Shown here piece by piece: positions 51,038-62,879 of a stretch of DNA of 64,000 nt. The notes beneath the pieces were generated by a model. That model had not been told where the DNA came from. It worked only from the letters and a program-made list of their open reading frames with translations, and made no database searches. This stretch comes from Channallabes apus. Taxonomy: Eukaryota; Chordata; Actinopteri; Siluriformes; Clariidae. Where the stretch lies: the NCBI GenBank assembly GCA_030522415.1, contig CM060112.1:5379501-5443500 (forward strand), given 5' to 3'. A program made the position numbers and the translations under genes. Numbering within the stretch: position 1 is the stretch's first letter; each line of letters starts with the position of its first letter.

Positions 51038-54000
51038 ATGCGGCTGCATGTGAGCTGGTTGGTGTTGCTGCTCGGGCTGCAGTGTGTTTGCGCTCAGCAG
51101 GACGATTATGAGGAAGACTATGATGAAGAAGAAGAGGAAGAAAGGACCATGAGGAGAAAAGCCAAGAGCAAGCTGCTCACATCCAACCTCACACCAAAGA
51201 ACAACGCTCAGTGTGAGACACCACAAAAGCAAAAAACACAAATGATGATTTATCTTATTATATCTTAAGACAAATCTTGGAGATCTCCAAAATGTTTATG
51301 TTAATGTTCCATCTAAAACACAACTCAGATCCTGCGTTCAGGTTGCTTGATTGTCCTTTTGTTTCACTCCTTTTCCAAACACGCTGGTTCAGTGTCTGCA
51401 GCTTTAAACATCCTTTAAAGAAGTAAATTTTTCTTGCCAATCAGATGCAAGGACCAGAGACTTTAGTGTTCAAGACCTTATCAATCATTTTAGCCTCTTC
51501 ATATCTGTCCAAAAAAAAGAAGAAACTATTGTAATTAATATAGTAATATAAAAGTTAGACAACACAACTAAGAGCTGAAGAAGCTTAGGTTAGCTAAGGT
51601 TTAGTTGCTAATGATTAATAAATAACCTAGTGCTTTTTTAAGAGCTAATGATCTCTAGGTTAGCCCTTACTTGTTAGCCGCAAACTGCTGAACACTAACA
51701 CGTAACCTAATTCTTCTTAATGGCTTGGTTAGTCATTAGCAGTTAGCCGCTACCCTAACCTTTCTTTCCTGTATTGCTCGTGAAGTTGGCTTCCAGAGAA
51801 TATCAGAACCGGGCAGAGCTGAGCAGTGAGACAGGAGATATATGAGGTCACAAGAGGAGGAAAATCTAATTGGCTTTTCAAGCCCTGGCCAACACAAATA
51901 TGGAAAAAAGACAAACAGCAGGGAATATTTTATTCTTATGTTTGTTTGTTTTTTGTTTGTTTGTTTGTTTGTTCACACACCCAGATGGAGGTCCTGATGA
52001 AGATTAGCTAAATTGTGTGGTATTTAAAAAAATAGGCTTTTATATGACTGTTTACAACATTAACAATGTCCATGTGATATTTATGTTTAATCAAATTCAT
52101 ATTATTTAACTCAAAAGAATAGTGATTTTTCTTTTTCAAAAGCAAGGAAATCATCCCAATAATCCATAATCCTGTAATGTAATATTATGTGATAATACTG
52201 TGGTAGAGGGTATTGTAGCGTCCTATAGTGTTATTGTATAGTGAATTGCATAGTGTCCTGTAATGTGTTATATATTGTGCTTTATTTTATTTAGTATTTT
52301 ATAGTGTAGGATAGTACATTACCTTTCATTTCTAATCCTGCGTAATTATGGAATTACAGCCGCAGCATTATGCTCATTAACCTGAGGAATTCTGAGCCTG
52401 GAAGATGTGATCTTATCTCGTCTTTCTGTCTGTGTGCTTTATGAATTTAATTCCCACTTACTGTCCTGAGGCAAGTTTCCTTTATGCCATGTGTCATGTC
52501 TCTCTCTCCTCTCTCTCTCTGGCTCCTACCCTTTATACTTCCCTATTGGTTACTTGGGCTTCTGTCTCGAGTCAGGAATCTCTAGTAATTTTTATATTGA
52601 TTAATCTTGTGTTGTATTTGATCTTTGAGATTTCAATAATGATTTACTACATTATCACTGGTAGAATAATATCCAAAACATCTGCATAACTAAATGCATG
52701 AGGGGTGTTCAAGTCAAACTGGGACTTGTGATGGCATTTCTGTGTTGGCATATGGAAAACGAACTTCAAACACAATACAGGAATGAGACTCTTATCCACA
52801 GTAAAACATTTGAATGGTACCAGACATTTTAAAGAAGGCTGTATGTCTGTAAAAATAATGATCCCGGTCGGGATGACTCGGAACCCACTGCAGTCGTTCT
52901 CATGAACATTCAGCAAATGGATCACCTGATCCTTGAAAATTGGTGGATAACTTGTTGCCAACTTATGGAAGAGGAGCATCTGTCTGTGGGAACTGTACAC
53001 ACAATCATTCACCAATAGCACTTGCACATTACAGAAACTCAGTCAAACAGGCTGAGAGGTATTGCCACATCCACCATACAGTCCTGACCTCGCTCCAAAC
53101 TATTTTCACATATTTGGGTCATTAAATGAGTTCCTGGAAGACGAGCGTTTCAGATGTGAAGCAAGCAAGCTAATCATGGCCCTATCATACTGAGAAAACC
53201 TTTTACCTTGATGGTATCCAAGCACTAGCAAAACGCGAGCAAGCTAGCTAGTCTTGCCAGAACACATGGCAAATGAACGGTTATGTCAAGGAGGAACACA
53301 AAAAACTGTCATGGTGGTGCCACAGGAAGTGTTCTTGGTCAATTGTTAGTCCATGGTTAGTGGTCTACTTAGTGGTTAGTCCCATCATAAAACCCATTAG
53401 TTTCCAGGATAGGCTGTGGATTCACTGGGACAGTGATAATGATAAAGTTGTTATACTGAATATGAATAAACAAATAATTAGTAATGGCGGCACGGTGGTG
53501 TAGTGGTTAGCACCGTCGCCTTGCACCTCCAGGGTCTGGGTTCGATTCCCTGGCCAGGCTCGATTCCCGTCTCTGTGTGCATGGAGTTTGCATGTTCTCC
53601 CCGTGCTTGGTGGGTTTCCTCCGGGTACTCCGGTTTCCTCCCACAGTCCAAAGATATGCAGGTTAGGCTAATTGGCGTTCCCAAATTGCCCGTAGTGTGT
53701 GATTGGGTGTGTGCGTGTGTGTGTGTGTGTGTGTGCCCTGCGATGGATTGGCACCCTGTCCAGGGTGTACCCCGCCTAGTGCCCGAAGTCTCCTGGGATA
53801 GGCTCCAGGTCCCCCGCGACCCTGAACACAGGATTAAGCGGTATAGAAAATGAATGAATGAATGAAATAATTAGTTTTTAGCTTGAATTGTCTTTGACAG
53901 AAAAACACTGTTATAAGTCTACACGAGCCTACACTTTAAAATGTTTTTTAAATGTACTTCAGTTCAACTGTCATGTGACCACGATTAGTTTTAAAATCTC

Positions 54001-54635
54001 TTAACATCGTTATTTAATATAACTCATGAAAGTGTGTTCTGCTTTTTATGTTTTTCTCAGCACTAACAGGTGACGGCTGCAGCCTCGAGCTGGCATTTTT
54101 ACTAGACAGCTCTGAAAGCGCCAAGGACAACCACGGCCAGGAGAAGGAGTTGGTCACTGAAGTGGTTGAGCGCCTGCAGAACATGAAGCTCCAGAGTGGA
54201 AGCAGTCTGAGTTTTAGATCTGCACTCCTTCAATACAGCAGTCACGTGATACTCGAGCAGACCTTCAGTCAGTGGAAGGGCGTGGCCAACTTTATAGCCA
54301 ACATTGCACCCATCATCTACATCGGGCAAGGCACGTATGTGACGTATGCCATCACCAACCTAACACATCTCTACCTAAACGAATCAGGAACCGGAAGTGT
54401 CAAAGTGGCTGTGCTGCTCTATGATGGAGTATCTCATCCGAAAAATCCAGACGTATTGTCTGCAGTGACCGATGCCAAGAACCAAGGGGTTCGATTTTTT
54501 GCCATTGGTGTCACACCCGATGCCAGAGAGACGTCCAAACAGGCACAGCTGAGGATGCTGGCCAGTTCTCCACCACACAGCTACTTACACAACCTGCAGG
54601 ATAAAGACATTGTTACGAAGATCATTAACGAGTTG
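51038..54635 (+). CDS. Secreted von Willebrand A-domain protein, 5' part (type XXVIII collagen-like), continues beyond recognised exons
   Basis: Two coding exons: 51038-51212 and 54061-54635 (750 nt, phase 0 at the end). Residues 1-19 are a signal peptide (MRLHVSWLVLLLGLQCVCA). Residues 20-35 are very acidic (Asp/Glu/Tyr), then a basic patch (RRKAKSK). Residues about 65-245 form one vWA domain with a complete MIDAS: D74-S75-S76-E77-S78 (DxSxS), T150 in GQGTYVTYA and D180 in LYDGV. The domain order and the GQGTYVTYAI and RMLASSPPHSYLHNL blocks resemble the N-terminal vWA domain of collagen XXVIII alpha chains. The exon ends at a GTGAGT donor. I see no Gly-X-Y exons before the window ends, so the rest lies further downstream or is lost. 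The L2 LINE copy sits within 350 bp upstream of the first coding exon. Confidence 0.75.
52690..53270 (+). pseudogene. Degenerate mariner-like transposase
   Basis: Conceptual translation across several frames shows mariner/SETMAR-type blocks: FEWYQTF, GMTRNPLQS, and near the end a segment like EKTFYLDGIQALAK. Many stops and shifts. It lies inside intron 1 (between coding exons 1 and 2) of the vWA gene and is related to the remnant at 46190-47750. Confidence 0.6.
53483..53864 (+). mobile_element. DANA/HE1-like SINE with 11-bp target duplication
   Basis: A full-length plus copy flanked by AAATAATTAGT at 53472-53482 and 53865-53875. It lies about 200 bp before the vWA exon at 54061. Confidence 0.93.
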
Positions 54636-54929
54636 GTGAGTCCTCAGCATTTATGTTCTTTTTAATCCTCTCTCATGCTCTTTCCCATGGATCCAGGTCA
54701 TCGCTGCAAAATTCGTAGTTTATTAATTATAATATTTGTTTATATACTCCAATATAAATTAATTTCACTGATGATGATGATATCCCAATGTATAAAATTA
54801 TAAGTCACAGCTATCAGCATCGTTAAGCATAAAAATCATACTTGAGACTCCATTCCATAAATTAAAATTAACGCCTTCTCACAGAAATCTATATGAGCTT
54901 ATTAAATTATGTTACATATTATATATACA

Positions 54930-55304
54930 GGGCGGCGCGGTGGTGTAGTGGTTAGCATTGTCGCCTTGCACCTCCAGGGTCCGGGTTCGATTCCCTGGCC
55001 AGGCTCGATTCCCGTCTATGTGTGCATGGAGTTTGCATGTTCTCCCCGTGCTTGGTGGGTTTCCTCCGGGTACTCCGGTTTCCTCCCACAGTCCAAAGAT
55101 ATGCAAATTAGGCTAATTGGTGTTCCCAAATTGACCATAGTGTGTGAATGAGTGTGTGTGTGTGTGTGTGCTCTGCGATGGATTGGCACGCTGTCCAGGG
55201 TGTACCCCGCCTAGTGCCCGAAGTCTCCTGGGATAGGCTCCAGGTCCCCCGCGACCCTGAACACAGGATAATGCGGTATAGAAGATGAATGAATGAATTA
55301 ATTA
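54930..55304 (+). mobile_element. DANA/HE1-like SINE with 12-bp target duplication
   Basis: A full-length plus copy flanked by ATTATATATACA at 54918-54929 and 55305-55316. Confidence 0.92.
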
Positions 55305-55389
55305 ATTATATATACATATACAGTAGGTCTCTGTAGCTGAGCAAATATGTATTAGCACCATATGTAAAAATATGTATAATGATATATAC

Positions 55390-56928
55390 CAGGGGTATCG
55401 AACCCGCGGCTCGCGAGGCGCTTGCCGCTCTTTCACTGCTCGTCTGCGGTTCTTCAATCTATCCACGTTCTGTGTTTACACAAATTATTTTTAAAATGTC
55501 AAAACATAATTTTCCAATAAAGGGGTATGTATTTAAATGATTTTTTTACACAACCTCTCGCGTGATTTAACATAGACTAACACGATTGACGTGAAGTTCG
55601 TTAGTAGCCTGTCAATCATCATGGCAGAGTCAGGGAAGCGTAGAGCTAAGCGCAAATACGAAGATGAGCACAGAACATTTTTGTCTGAATGGAAGGAAGG
55701 AACCGTGGAGTTTTGGAAGATTGTGCCGATTGAGAGATATCCCAATGTCAAACAGGCTCCACTCAAACTACTGTCAATGTTTTGGTCAACTTACATCTGT
55801 GAATCCCTTTTTTCGACACTGAAACAAGTGAAATCAAAGCATCGCTCTGCTCTTATGGCGCTTTTCCACTGCATGGTACGGCACGACACGGTTCAGTTCA
55901 GCTCACTTTTGGGGGGTTTTCCACTGGGAACAGTACCTGGTACCTGGTCCTTTTTTTTTAGTACCACCTCAGCCGAGGTTTCAAGCGCGCCGAACCGTTA
56001 CCAAAACATGACGTGTAAACTCCGCTGGTCACTGATTGGCCGGAGAAAATCGTCATTACTGCGTCACTGAACTTGCGACACGAGACACAACAGAACCGCT
56101 ATATTTAGAACAGCCAGAGAAGGATCGGACGCGCCTTTTTGTATTAACCAAAAATTTTCTTTGGCTGGCATCAGCCTCTTTTGAAACAAACTCCTTCGTC
56201 TCGCTGTTAAAAACATCTACATGCCGAGAATGAAGAACACCATGCCGTTGATATGCTCCATTGTTGTGTGTTTGTTTGTGGCGGGTTTACGATGACGTCA
56301 CGGCAGTAGAGGCGCCGCGACTAAAACGACACGTGCGTAATCCCGCCCTCTCTAAAGCGGTACTAAACTGCAGTGGAAGCGCAAACCGAGACGAACTGAG
56401 CCGAACCAAAGTGAGCTGTACTGAACCGTGCTGTGCCGTACTATGCAGTGGAAAAGCGCTATTACTGTCACACGTGAAAGATTTACTATGAGTAGCCACA
56501 ACTGAATACAAGCCAGACTTAAAAAAAGATTGTGGAAACCAAGTGTCCCACTGAGTCAAATAAAATGAAGTAGACTGATTAAAATCCCTGAGAACTGCGG
56601 TGTTAGGCAACGTGAGTCGCCGTGATTGCGCACCGACGTTCCGCTGTCGCTCTGTGAAGTTCTGTAAGGACTTCCGCGAGGACCAGCAAAGAAATTAAAC
56701 ATGTTTAATATTTCGCGCGGAAACGTACTCACAGCGCCAAAAACTCGCGGTGAATCATAATGAACCGTACTTATGGCCACCGCGCGAAACCGCATAGGTG
56801 AGATAGGGGTATTATGCAATTAAGTGTATAAGTTGTGATTCTGTTGTTTGCACATCTGTTGTGTGGCTCTTTGCAGTGATAAAGATTTTTCTTTTGGCTC
56901 ATTATGGCAAACAGGTTCGCCACCCCTG
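55390..56928 (+). mobile_element. hAT element, internally deleted, with perfect 8-bp duplication
   Basis: Ends CAGGGGTATCGAACC and GGTTCGCCACCCCTG; flanks ATATATAC at 55382-55389 and 56929-56936. Inside, 55621-55855 encodes a short frame joining an N-terminal transposase piece (MAESGKRRAKRKYEDEHRTF) directly to the C-terminal hAT dimerisation motif (LSMFWSTYICESLFSTLKQV). This implies loss of the catalytic middle. A Harbinger-type MITE (55856-56461) then interrupts the C-terminal coding sequence, which resumes with HVKDLL. Confidence 0.92.
55856..56461. mobile_element. PIF-Harbinger-type MITE nested in the hAT element
   Basis: Inverted ends TGGCGCTTTTCCACTGCATG and the complement of ATGCAGTGGAAAAGCGCTA. 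The flanks carry a 3-bp TTA duplication (55853-55855, 56462-56464), the target size and sequence favoured by PIF/Harbinger. The 606-bp interior has no transposase, and extended inverted similarity runs in from both ends (GGTACGGCACG and complement). Confidence 0.85.
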
Positions 56929-56939
56929 ATATATACCGT

Positions 56940-57980
56940 ACACAATCTACAATCTAGCTAGCGTAATATCATTTTACCTGCAGAGTTACCATGAACGAAA
57001 AAATCTAACTTTGGAAATCAAAACATTTTTGTACCGAGCTGTAAACTGTTTATTTTTGCTGTGTCATCAGGGGGCTCTTTGGGGATTTACTCACTTTTGG
57101 AGACAGTTCCTAGTGGTCGTTTGAGGAACTGCACACATTGGCATTTCCACATTGAACTTGTTTTCAGAACGTGAGGTTATTAGAACTAACACGTTAATAC
57201 AAACCTGTAATTTGTCAGAGCAGCTGTGATAGATAATTAATCAGAATAATAAATGTTAATAAAACACATTTCAAACAATCAGAATCCAGAAATTAACAGT
57301 GCTGGGGTGTAATAAATTATAAGCAATATTACTGAAAAACAATAAAACAATTGACACATATATTAGTTGCCTCAGTGCCTTATTGTTGATGGTTTCCCCT
57401 TCTCTATAATGATTGAAATTTTATTTGTTACATACACAGTCATACACAGTACAATATGCAGTGAAATGCTAATTCTGTAGCCTTCTGTTGATGCCGGACA
57501 GCCTGCGCATTTGTAAAGGATTCAATGACAGAAGAACATTAAAAAGAGTTTGCATTTTGCCAGTACAACCCCCAAAGATGGTATTGAATAATGTTGTTAA
57601 TGTTTTATTAAAGCTAAAGTTTATAGGCATCGGTGACTCAGTGACAGACTTGCTGGCTATATTGAAGGCCTGGGTTCATTTCCCAGCTACTGAATGCAGG
57701 ACATCTTTATCTCAAGCTAAACGTTTGTACGGTGCGCTGTGGCAACCCCTTAATGTTAACATTAATGCTAGACTTATTATAGACTAAAGCACTAAATGAT
57801 GTTAGACAATACAACCTTAATGTAATAATATAACATTAAATATTCAATTCAGGAGACCAATCAGTTAATTACAACTACAGTACAGCAAAAATAAATCGAC
57901 AGTAAAATTAGCATAGTTGAGTGAATAGCTTATTGTTATTATGCAAAATTCACTTCATAGTCAATTTTAGACATTTAGAT
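56940..57980. other. Intergenic or intronic stretch without a recognised gene
   Basis: AT-rich sequence with short pieces of dispersed repeats: a MITE-like CAATCAGAATCCAG segment at about 57277, and a possible tRNA-like SINE piece (CTGGGTTCATTTCCCAGC) near 57670. It could be intron of the vWA gene. The 99-codon open frame at 57488-57787 has no recognisable domain. Confidence 0.5.
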
Positions 57981-58049
57981 CGGTCTCCAGTCTTCAACAA
58001 AAAAAAAAGAAAAACATTTGCCCTTTGTCTGTTTTTTATTATACAAGTT

Positions 58050-59470
58050 TTAAACAAGCATATCAGATATTTTCCCCTAATGTGACCTCATAAAATACGA
58101 GATCCTCCCCTGGCTTTAGGCTCAGCACTGCAGGTCTATAGAGGGGTGTGTCTCAGCAGTAGCTCATTTGTATTAGCAGTAGCTCATACTTAAAGTGCCG
58201 CAATTATGCCATTTTAAAGGCTGCTAATATTGCTTAATGAGTCTCTTAAAACAGGTTTACATGTATGCAAGGTCAAAAAACACTTTAGTTTTCTCCCAAA
58301 ATAGATTTAATTTTACCCCAATTCTAAATGATTCGTAAACGACTCGTGTGAAGCAGTTCGAAGATTCAGTCTGTCTAAACAACTCCTTTCCGTGAGCCCT
58401 CACTGCTGTGATTGGTCAAATGGCACGATCCTTTATGATTGGTCTACCGCTACAGCGTGTGTCGGAAAAGGAAAAACACCCATTACCATAACTGAACGAT
58501 GGCGTCGGTTTTACCGTGTAACGACCAGCTAATTTTATATTAACTGTGGCTACAAAAATCGAAGGTCTTTTATCTTTGTGTTGGTGTTGCATTAAAAGGT
58601 CGGTGAGCAAAAAGGACAAACACAAACAAGTAGATAAAGCAAACGTGTATTATACAAAACTAAATAAAGTAAATGAAAAAGGTTTACCACAACCAAACAA
58701 AGATATAAACAATATTTACAAAACTACATATAATAAATGGTATGTGTATGTGAACGCGAGTGAGTGGAAAATACCCGAAATCCGTGTTTATTGTATGTGT
58801 GTTATCCGAGTATACCGAGTATGCTTCGGTCTCACCGGGGTTAATGAAGTCCCGGAGGCCGATGACGGAGGGTGAGAAGTCCGAGAAATATGTCCAGTCA
58901 AAGATAATCTGGTTAAAAACTCTTCGAAAGAAAACGATACACAGCAATCTCTCCTTCTCTCGTCCAAACAAATAACGCTGGTCCACCATTGCTACTCAAG
59001 CATTTTCCCCTCGGGGCATTCACACTCCGCACGTGTGTGTGTGTGTGTGTGTGTGTGATGCGCGAAGTGCGCATGCTCCGTGCCCTTACACTTCGCGTGT
59101 GTGCGCTAAGTGCGCATGCTCCGTGCCCCTACACTTCGGCATTTTCCCCTCGGGGCTTGCCGTAGATAAGCATGCAAACTTCGCGAGTGTTAAATTCAGT
59201 TTTGTTGAATGGTGGAGAATAAACAGTGCTCTCGTTTTTTATTGTTTTTTTTTTTATATTACAAAGTGTTTAAGCGAACCAGGCATGAATGTTCGGTCAC
59301 ATTAACAAGAGTGTGGTAACGTGAATTGTAAGATGGCAGGCAAGTTGTTCACGACGTAGAACGTGGGCGGACATTATGCAAATATGTTACAGTGACATGG
59401 ATCCGTAACAGAGTAAAAATACTCGTTTAAGCGAATGTGGGCGAATGTGAGCCGACTCTTTTTTTTTATA
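58050..59470. repeat. Unclassified repeat-rich region with duplicated GC-rich blocks
   Basis: The palindromic motif GCATTTTCCCCTCGGGGC occurs at about 59001 and 59139. GCGCATGCTCCGTGCCC(T/C)TACACTTCG is tandemly duplicated at about 59070-59140 with a (TG)n between copies. Minus-strand frames (58684-58989) read as a protein-like, CpG-rich segment without a family I can name. It is probably a non-autonomous DNA transposon or MITE cluster. Confidence 0.4.
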
Positions 59471-60661
59471 GACAAAAACTTCATTTATGGTGCACTGTTG
59501 GCGTCACAGATGTGCAAAAAGTTTATGTTCACATACAGCTCCATGACACTGCATGAAAGAAAATATTTGACAAAGTGTAAGGAAATAATGGGTGAAACGT
59601 TTGAAGGGTAACAAGCATTATCTGAGAAGTATTTCAGCTGGAGCATTAACACACACTTTGGGTAAGCTTTGAGACCTTTGGTCGCTTGTATTACAAATAG
59701 TCAAATATGGGGAACATTGTGCACATTGTATTTTCCACGAAGTACTTCTTCAAATTGTGTGTCGAACAGAACATACAGGAGCCTCACCAACAGAGTGGAC
59801 AAACATTGTTGTAAATAATTTATGGTAGAATGATGAATATGTCCCAGATACTCAGTAGTGCTCAAAGCACACGTTTGTTTTGAACCGAACTCCAAAGTTG
59901 ACTTGGGCCATTTGTAAAAGTCCGGACGGCAGCACGATCAGAGGCGTCACTATTAGCACAGCTGCCGTGAGTCCGGCTTCCTGCTGTCAGGAGCGAGTCG
60001 TAATGACACGCAAAAAAACATCTGTCTATTTAATGTCTGTTTTTCTCGCTTTGAACTGGAGATGTTTTTACAGTGTTTTGACTGGATAAAGTGGGATAAA
60101 AGTGAGCAGCGTTGCAGCACCATCTGACATAACACATTACGGTATACCTGTGATTCTAGCACCAGGGAGAGGCACTGCACTGTCAGACTACTCATCAGCC
60201 TGCAGAGTCACATGTCCCTAATGTCCTCCATGCAAGTCTTGTTGATGTCCTTTTATGCTCATTATTTAATATCCATTTTTTCAGTTGGTGTTTGTCCAGT
60301 TGACATTATTATGTGAACAATATTTTCCTAGTTCATGCTTATAGTTTCTGTGTCATGCTTCATATCACAGTAGGTGTGTTTACATGAACCCTAATGTTCC
60401 ACTAATGATGGGAATAATAGCCGACTGCATCACGTAAACACCTCAATCGGAGCAGTCTGATCCGAGCCGGCCAAGTCCGAATGAATTTTCATCAGAATAA
60501 GACGGTGGAGTAAAACTTTAATAACCAGTTTAATAGGTAAACATTAGCCGTGTAAACACATGATCTGATTGTTTCTCTATGGTGGGAATAAATACACTAC
60601 CGCTCAAAGGTCTGGGATCACTTACAGATTTCTTTGTTTTTGTTTAGTGATTTATTTTCTA

Positions 60662-62243
60662 CAAACCGGATTCCAAAAAAGTTGGGACACTAAACAAATT
60701 GTGAATAAAAACTGAATGCAATGATGTGGAGATGGCAAATGTCAATATTTTATTCAGAATAGAACATAAATCACGGAACAATAGTTTAAACTGAGAAAAT
60801 GTATCATTTTAAGGGAAAAATATGGTGAATCAAAATGTCATGGTGTCAACAAATCCCAAAAAAGTTGGGACAAGGCCATTTTCACCACTGTGTGGCATCT
60901 CCCCTTCTTCTTACAACACTCAACAGACGTCTGGGGACCGAGGAGACCAGTTTCTCAAGTTTAGAAATAGGAATGCTCTCCCATTCTTGTCTAATACAGG
61001 CCTCTAACTGTTCAATCGTCTTGGGCCTTCTTTGTCGCACCTTCCTCTTTATGACGCGCCAAATGTTCTCTATAGGGGAAAGATCTGGACTGCAGACTGG
61101 CCATTTCAGTACCCGGATCCTTCTCCTACGCAGCCATGATGTTGTGATTGATGCAGAATGTGGTCTGGCATTATCTTGTTGAAAAATGCAGGGTCTTCCC
61201 TGAAAGAGATGATTAGATGTTGTTCTAGAACCTGAATATATTTTTCTGCATTGATGGTGCCTTTCCAGACACGCAAGCTGCCCATGCCACACGCACTCAT
61301 GCAACCCCATACCATCAGAGATGCAGGCTTCTGAACTGAGCGTTGATAACAACTTGGGTTGTCCTTGTCCTCTTTGGTCCGGATGACATGGCGTCCCACA
61401 TTTCCAACAAGAACTTCGAATCGTGACTCGTCTGACCACAGAACAGTCTTCCATTTTGCCACACTCCATTTTAAATGATCCCTGGCCCAATGAAAACGCC
61501 TGTGCTTGTGGATCTTGCTTAGAAATGGCTTCTTCTTTGCACTGTAGAGTTTCAGCTGGCGACGGCGGATGGCACGGTGGATTGTGTTCACTGACGATGG
61601 TTTCTGGAAGTATTCCTGAGCCCATTCTGTGATTTCCTTTACAGTAGCATTCCTGTTTGTGGTGCAGTGTCGTTTAAGGGCCCGGAGATCACGGGCATCC
61701 AGTATGGTTTTACGCCCTTGACCCTTACGCACAGAGATTGTTCCAGATTCTCTGAATCTTCGGATGATATTATGCACAGTTGATGATGATAACTGCAAAG
61801 TCTTTGCAATTTTTCGCTGGGTAACACCTTTCTGATATTGCTCCACTATCTTTCTGCGCAACATTGTGGGAATTGGTGATCCTCTACCCATCTTGGCTTC
61901 TGAGAGACACTGCCACTCTGAGAAGCTCTTTTTATACCCAATCATGTTGCCAATTAACCTAATTACTGTTAATTGGTCTTCCAGCTCTTCGTTATGCTCA
62001 AATTTACTTTTTCCAGCCTCTTATTGCTACTTGTCCCAACTTTTTTGGGATTTGTTGACACCGTGAAATTTGGAAGCAACATATTTTTCCTTTAAAATGA
62101 TACATTTTCTCGGATTAAACTTTTGATCTGTCATCTATGTTCTATTCGGAATAAAATATCACATACTAAATATCTCCACATCATTGCATTCAGTTTTTAT
62201 TCACAATTTGTTTAGTGTCCCAACTTTTTTGGAATCCGGTTTG
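60662..62243. mobile_element. Complete Tc1-like transposon with IR/DR ends and TA duplication
   Basis: The outer ends CAAACCGGATTCCAAAAAAG and complement are flanked by TA (60660-60661, 62244-62245). Each terminal region is about 200 bp and contains a second, inner copy of the AAAAAAGTTGGGACA motif (about 60847-60872 and 62032-62056), the IR/DR layout of Sleeping Beauty-type elements. The interior carries one frameshifted transposase gene. Arms are nearly identical, so the insertion is young. It landed inside another repeat (CTACCGCTCAAAGGTCTGGG at about 60597). Confidence 0.95.
60882..61891 (-). pseudogene. Tc1-like transposase, single frameshift
   Basis: Starts at MGRGSPIP (61891). Two N-terminal helix-turn-helix motifs: IVEQYQKGVTQRKIAKTLQL and the second around FRESGTISVRKGQGRK. 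Catalytic triad: Asp in LWSDESRF, Asp in FQQDNARPHSA and Glu in DLSPIENIW, with a spacing consistent with DD34E. The reading frame shifts once near 61195-61215, between VLEQHL and LFQGRPCIFQQD, so the first frame ends early and the second carries the last two catalytic residues down to stop TGA at 60882-60884. Length across both frames is about 336 aa, normal for Tc1. Inactive as read. Confidence 0.92.
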
Positions 62244-62795
62244 TACATTCTACAACAAAACTGTGAATTTCAAAACTATGAAATATGGAATATGGAATTA
62301 GGTATTTATGTAACAACAACAACAGTCAGTTGTTATTTTAAGACATGGAGGTCAATCTTTCTGGAACAGTTCTTGTAAGAACAGTATTTTTTGTCGAGTG
62401 CACTGTAAAAACCCATCAAAGCTCCACGATGAAACTGTCTCTCACGAAGCCTTTCCCAGGAAAGCACGACCAAAACTGACCTCTGACGGATAACATTAGG
62501 TGACATGATGAGTTTCCGGTTTGGGAATTCGGCTTCCGTTCCCAGTTTTTCCTACCAGTCTTTACCTCAGACCTTTCTCAACTGGATTTCTGGCTATCGA
62601 ATCATAAATATCTAACCAATCATAGATCCAGCAGATTAAACAGTTCATAGCAGAAGCACATGTCAACAAAAAAAAAAGTTATATTCTGATTAAACAGTAA
62701 ACCTCATGTAAACAGTTGAGTTGGAATTGCTATTTATAATGATAAGCACATAATATTGTCAGAAATCAGAAATAACTGATGATGACTCATTGTCA

Positions 62796-62876
62796 GTACC
62801 GCTTTATCCTGTGTACAGGGTCACAGGGGGCCACGAGATGGGGTACACCCTGGACGGGGTGCCAATCCATCATAGT
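62796..62876 (-). mobile_element. DANA/HE1-like SINE fragment
   Basis: Only about 80 bp matching the tail side (ACCGCTTTATCCTGTGTACA, then GGGGTGCCAATCCATCATAG). Confidence 0.7.
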
Positions 62877-62879
62877 TCA

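Noticed and set aside
53503..53853. Recurring open frame MVSTVALHLQGLGSIP..., also at 44121, 54909 and, in reverse, 11110 and 34401
   Set aside because: Same SINE sequence translated; identical peptide at every copy and no gene structure.
58546..58875. 109-codon plus frame and 101-codon minus frame in the 58.4-59.0 kb region
   Set aside because: Overlapping frames on both strands in a repeat-like region; no family recognised, so reported only as an unclassified repeat.
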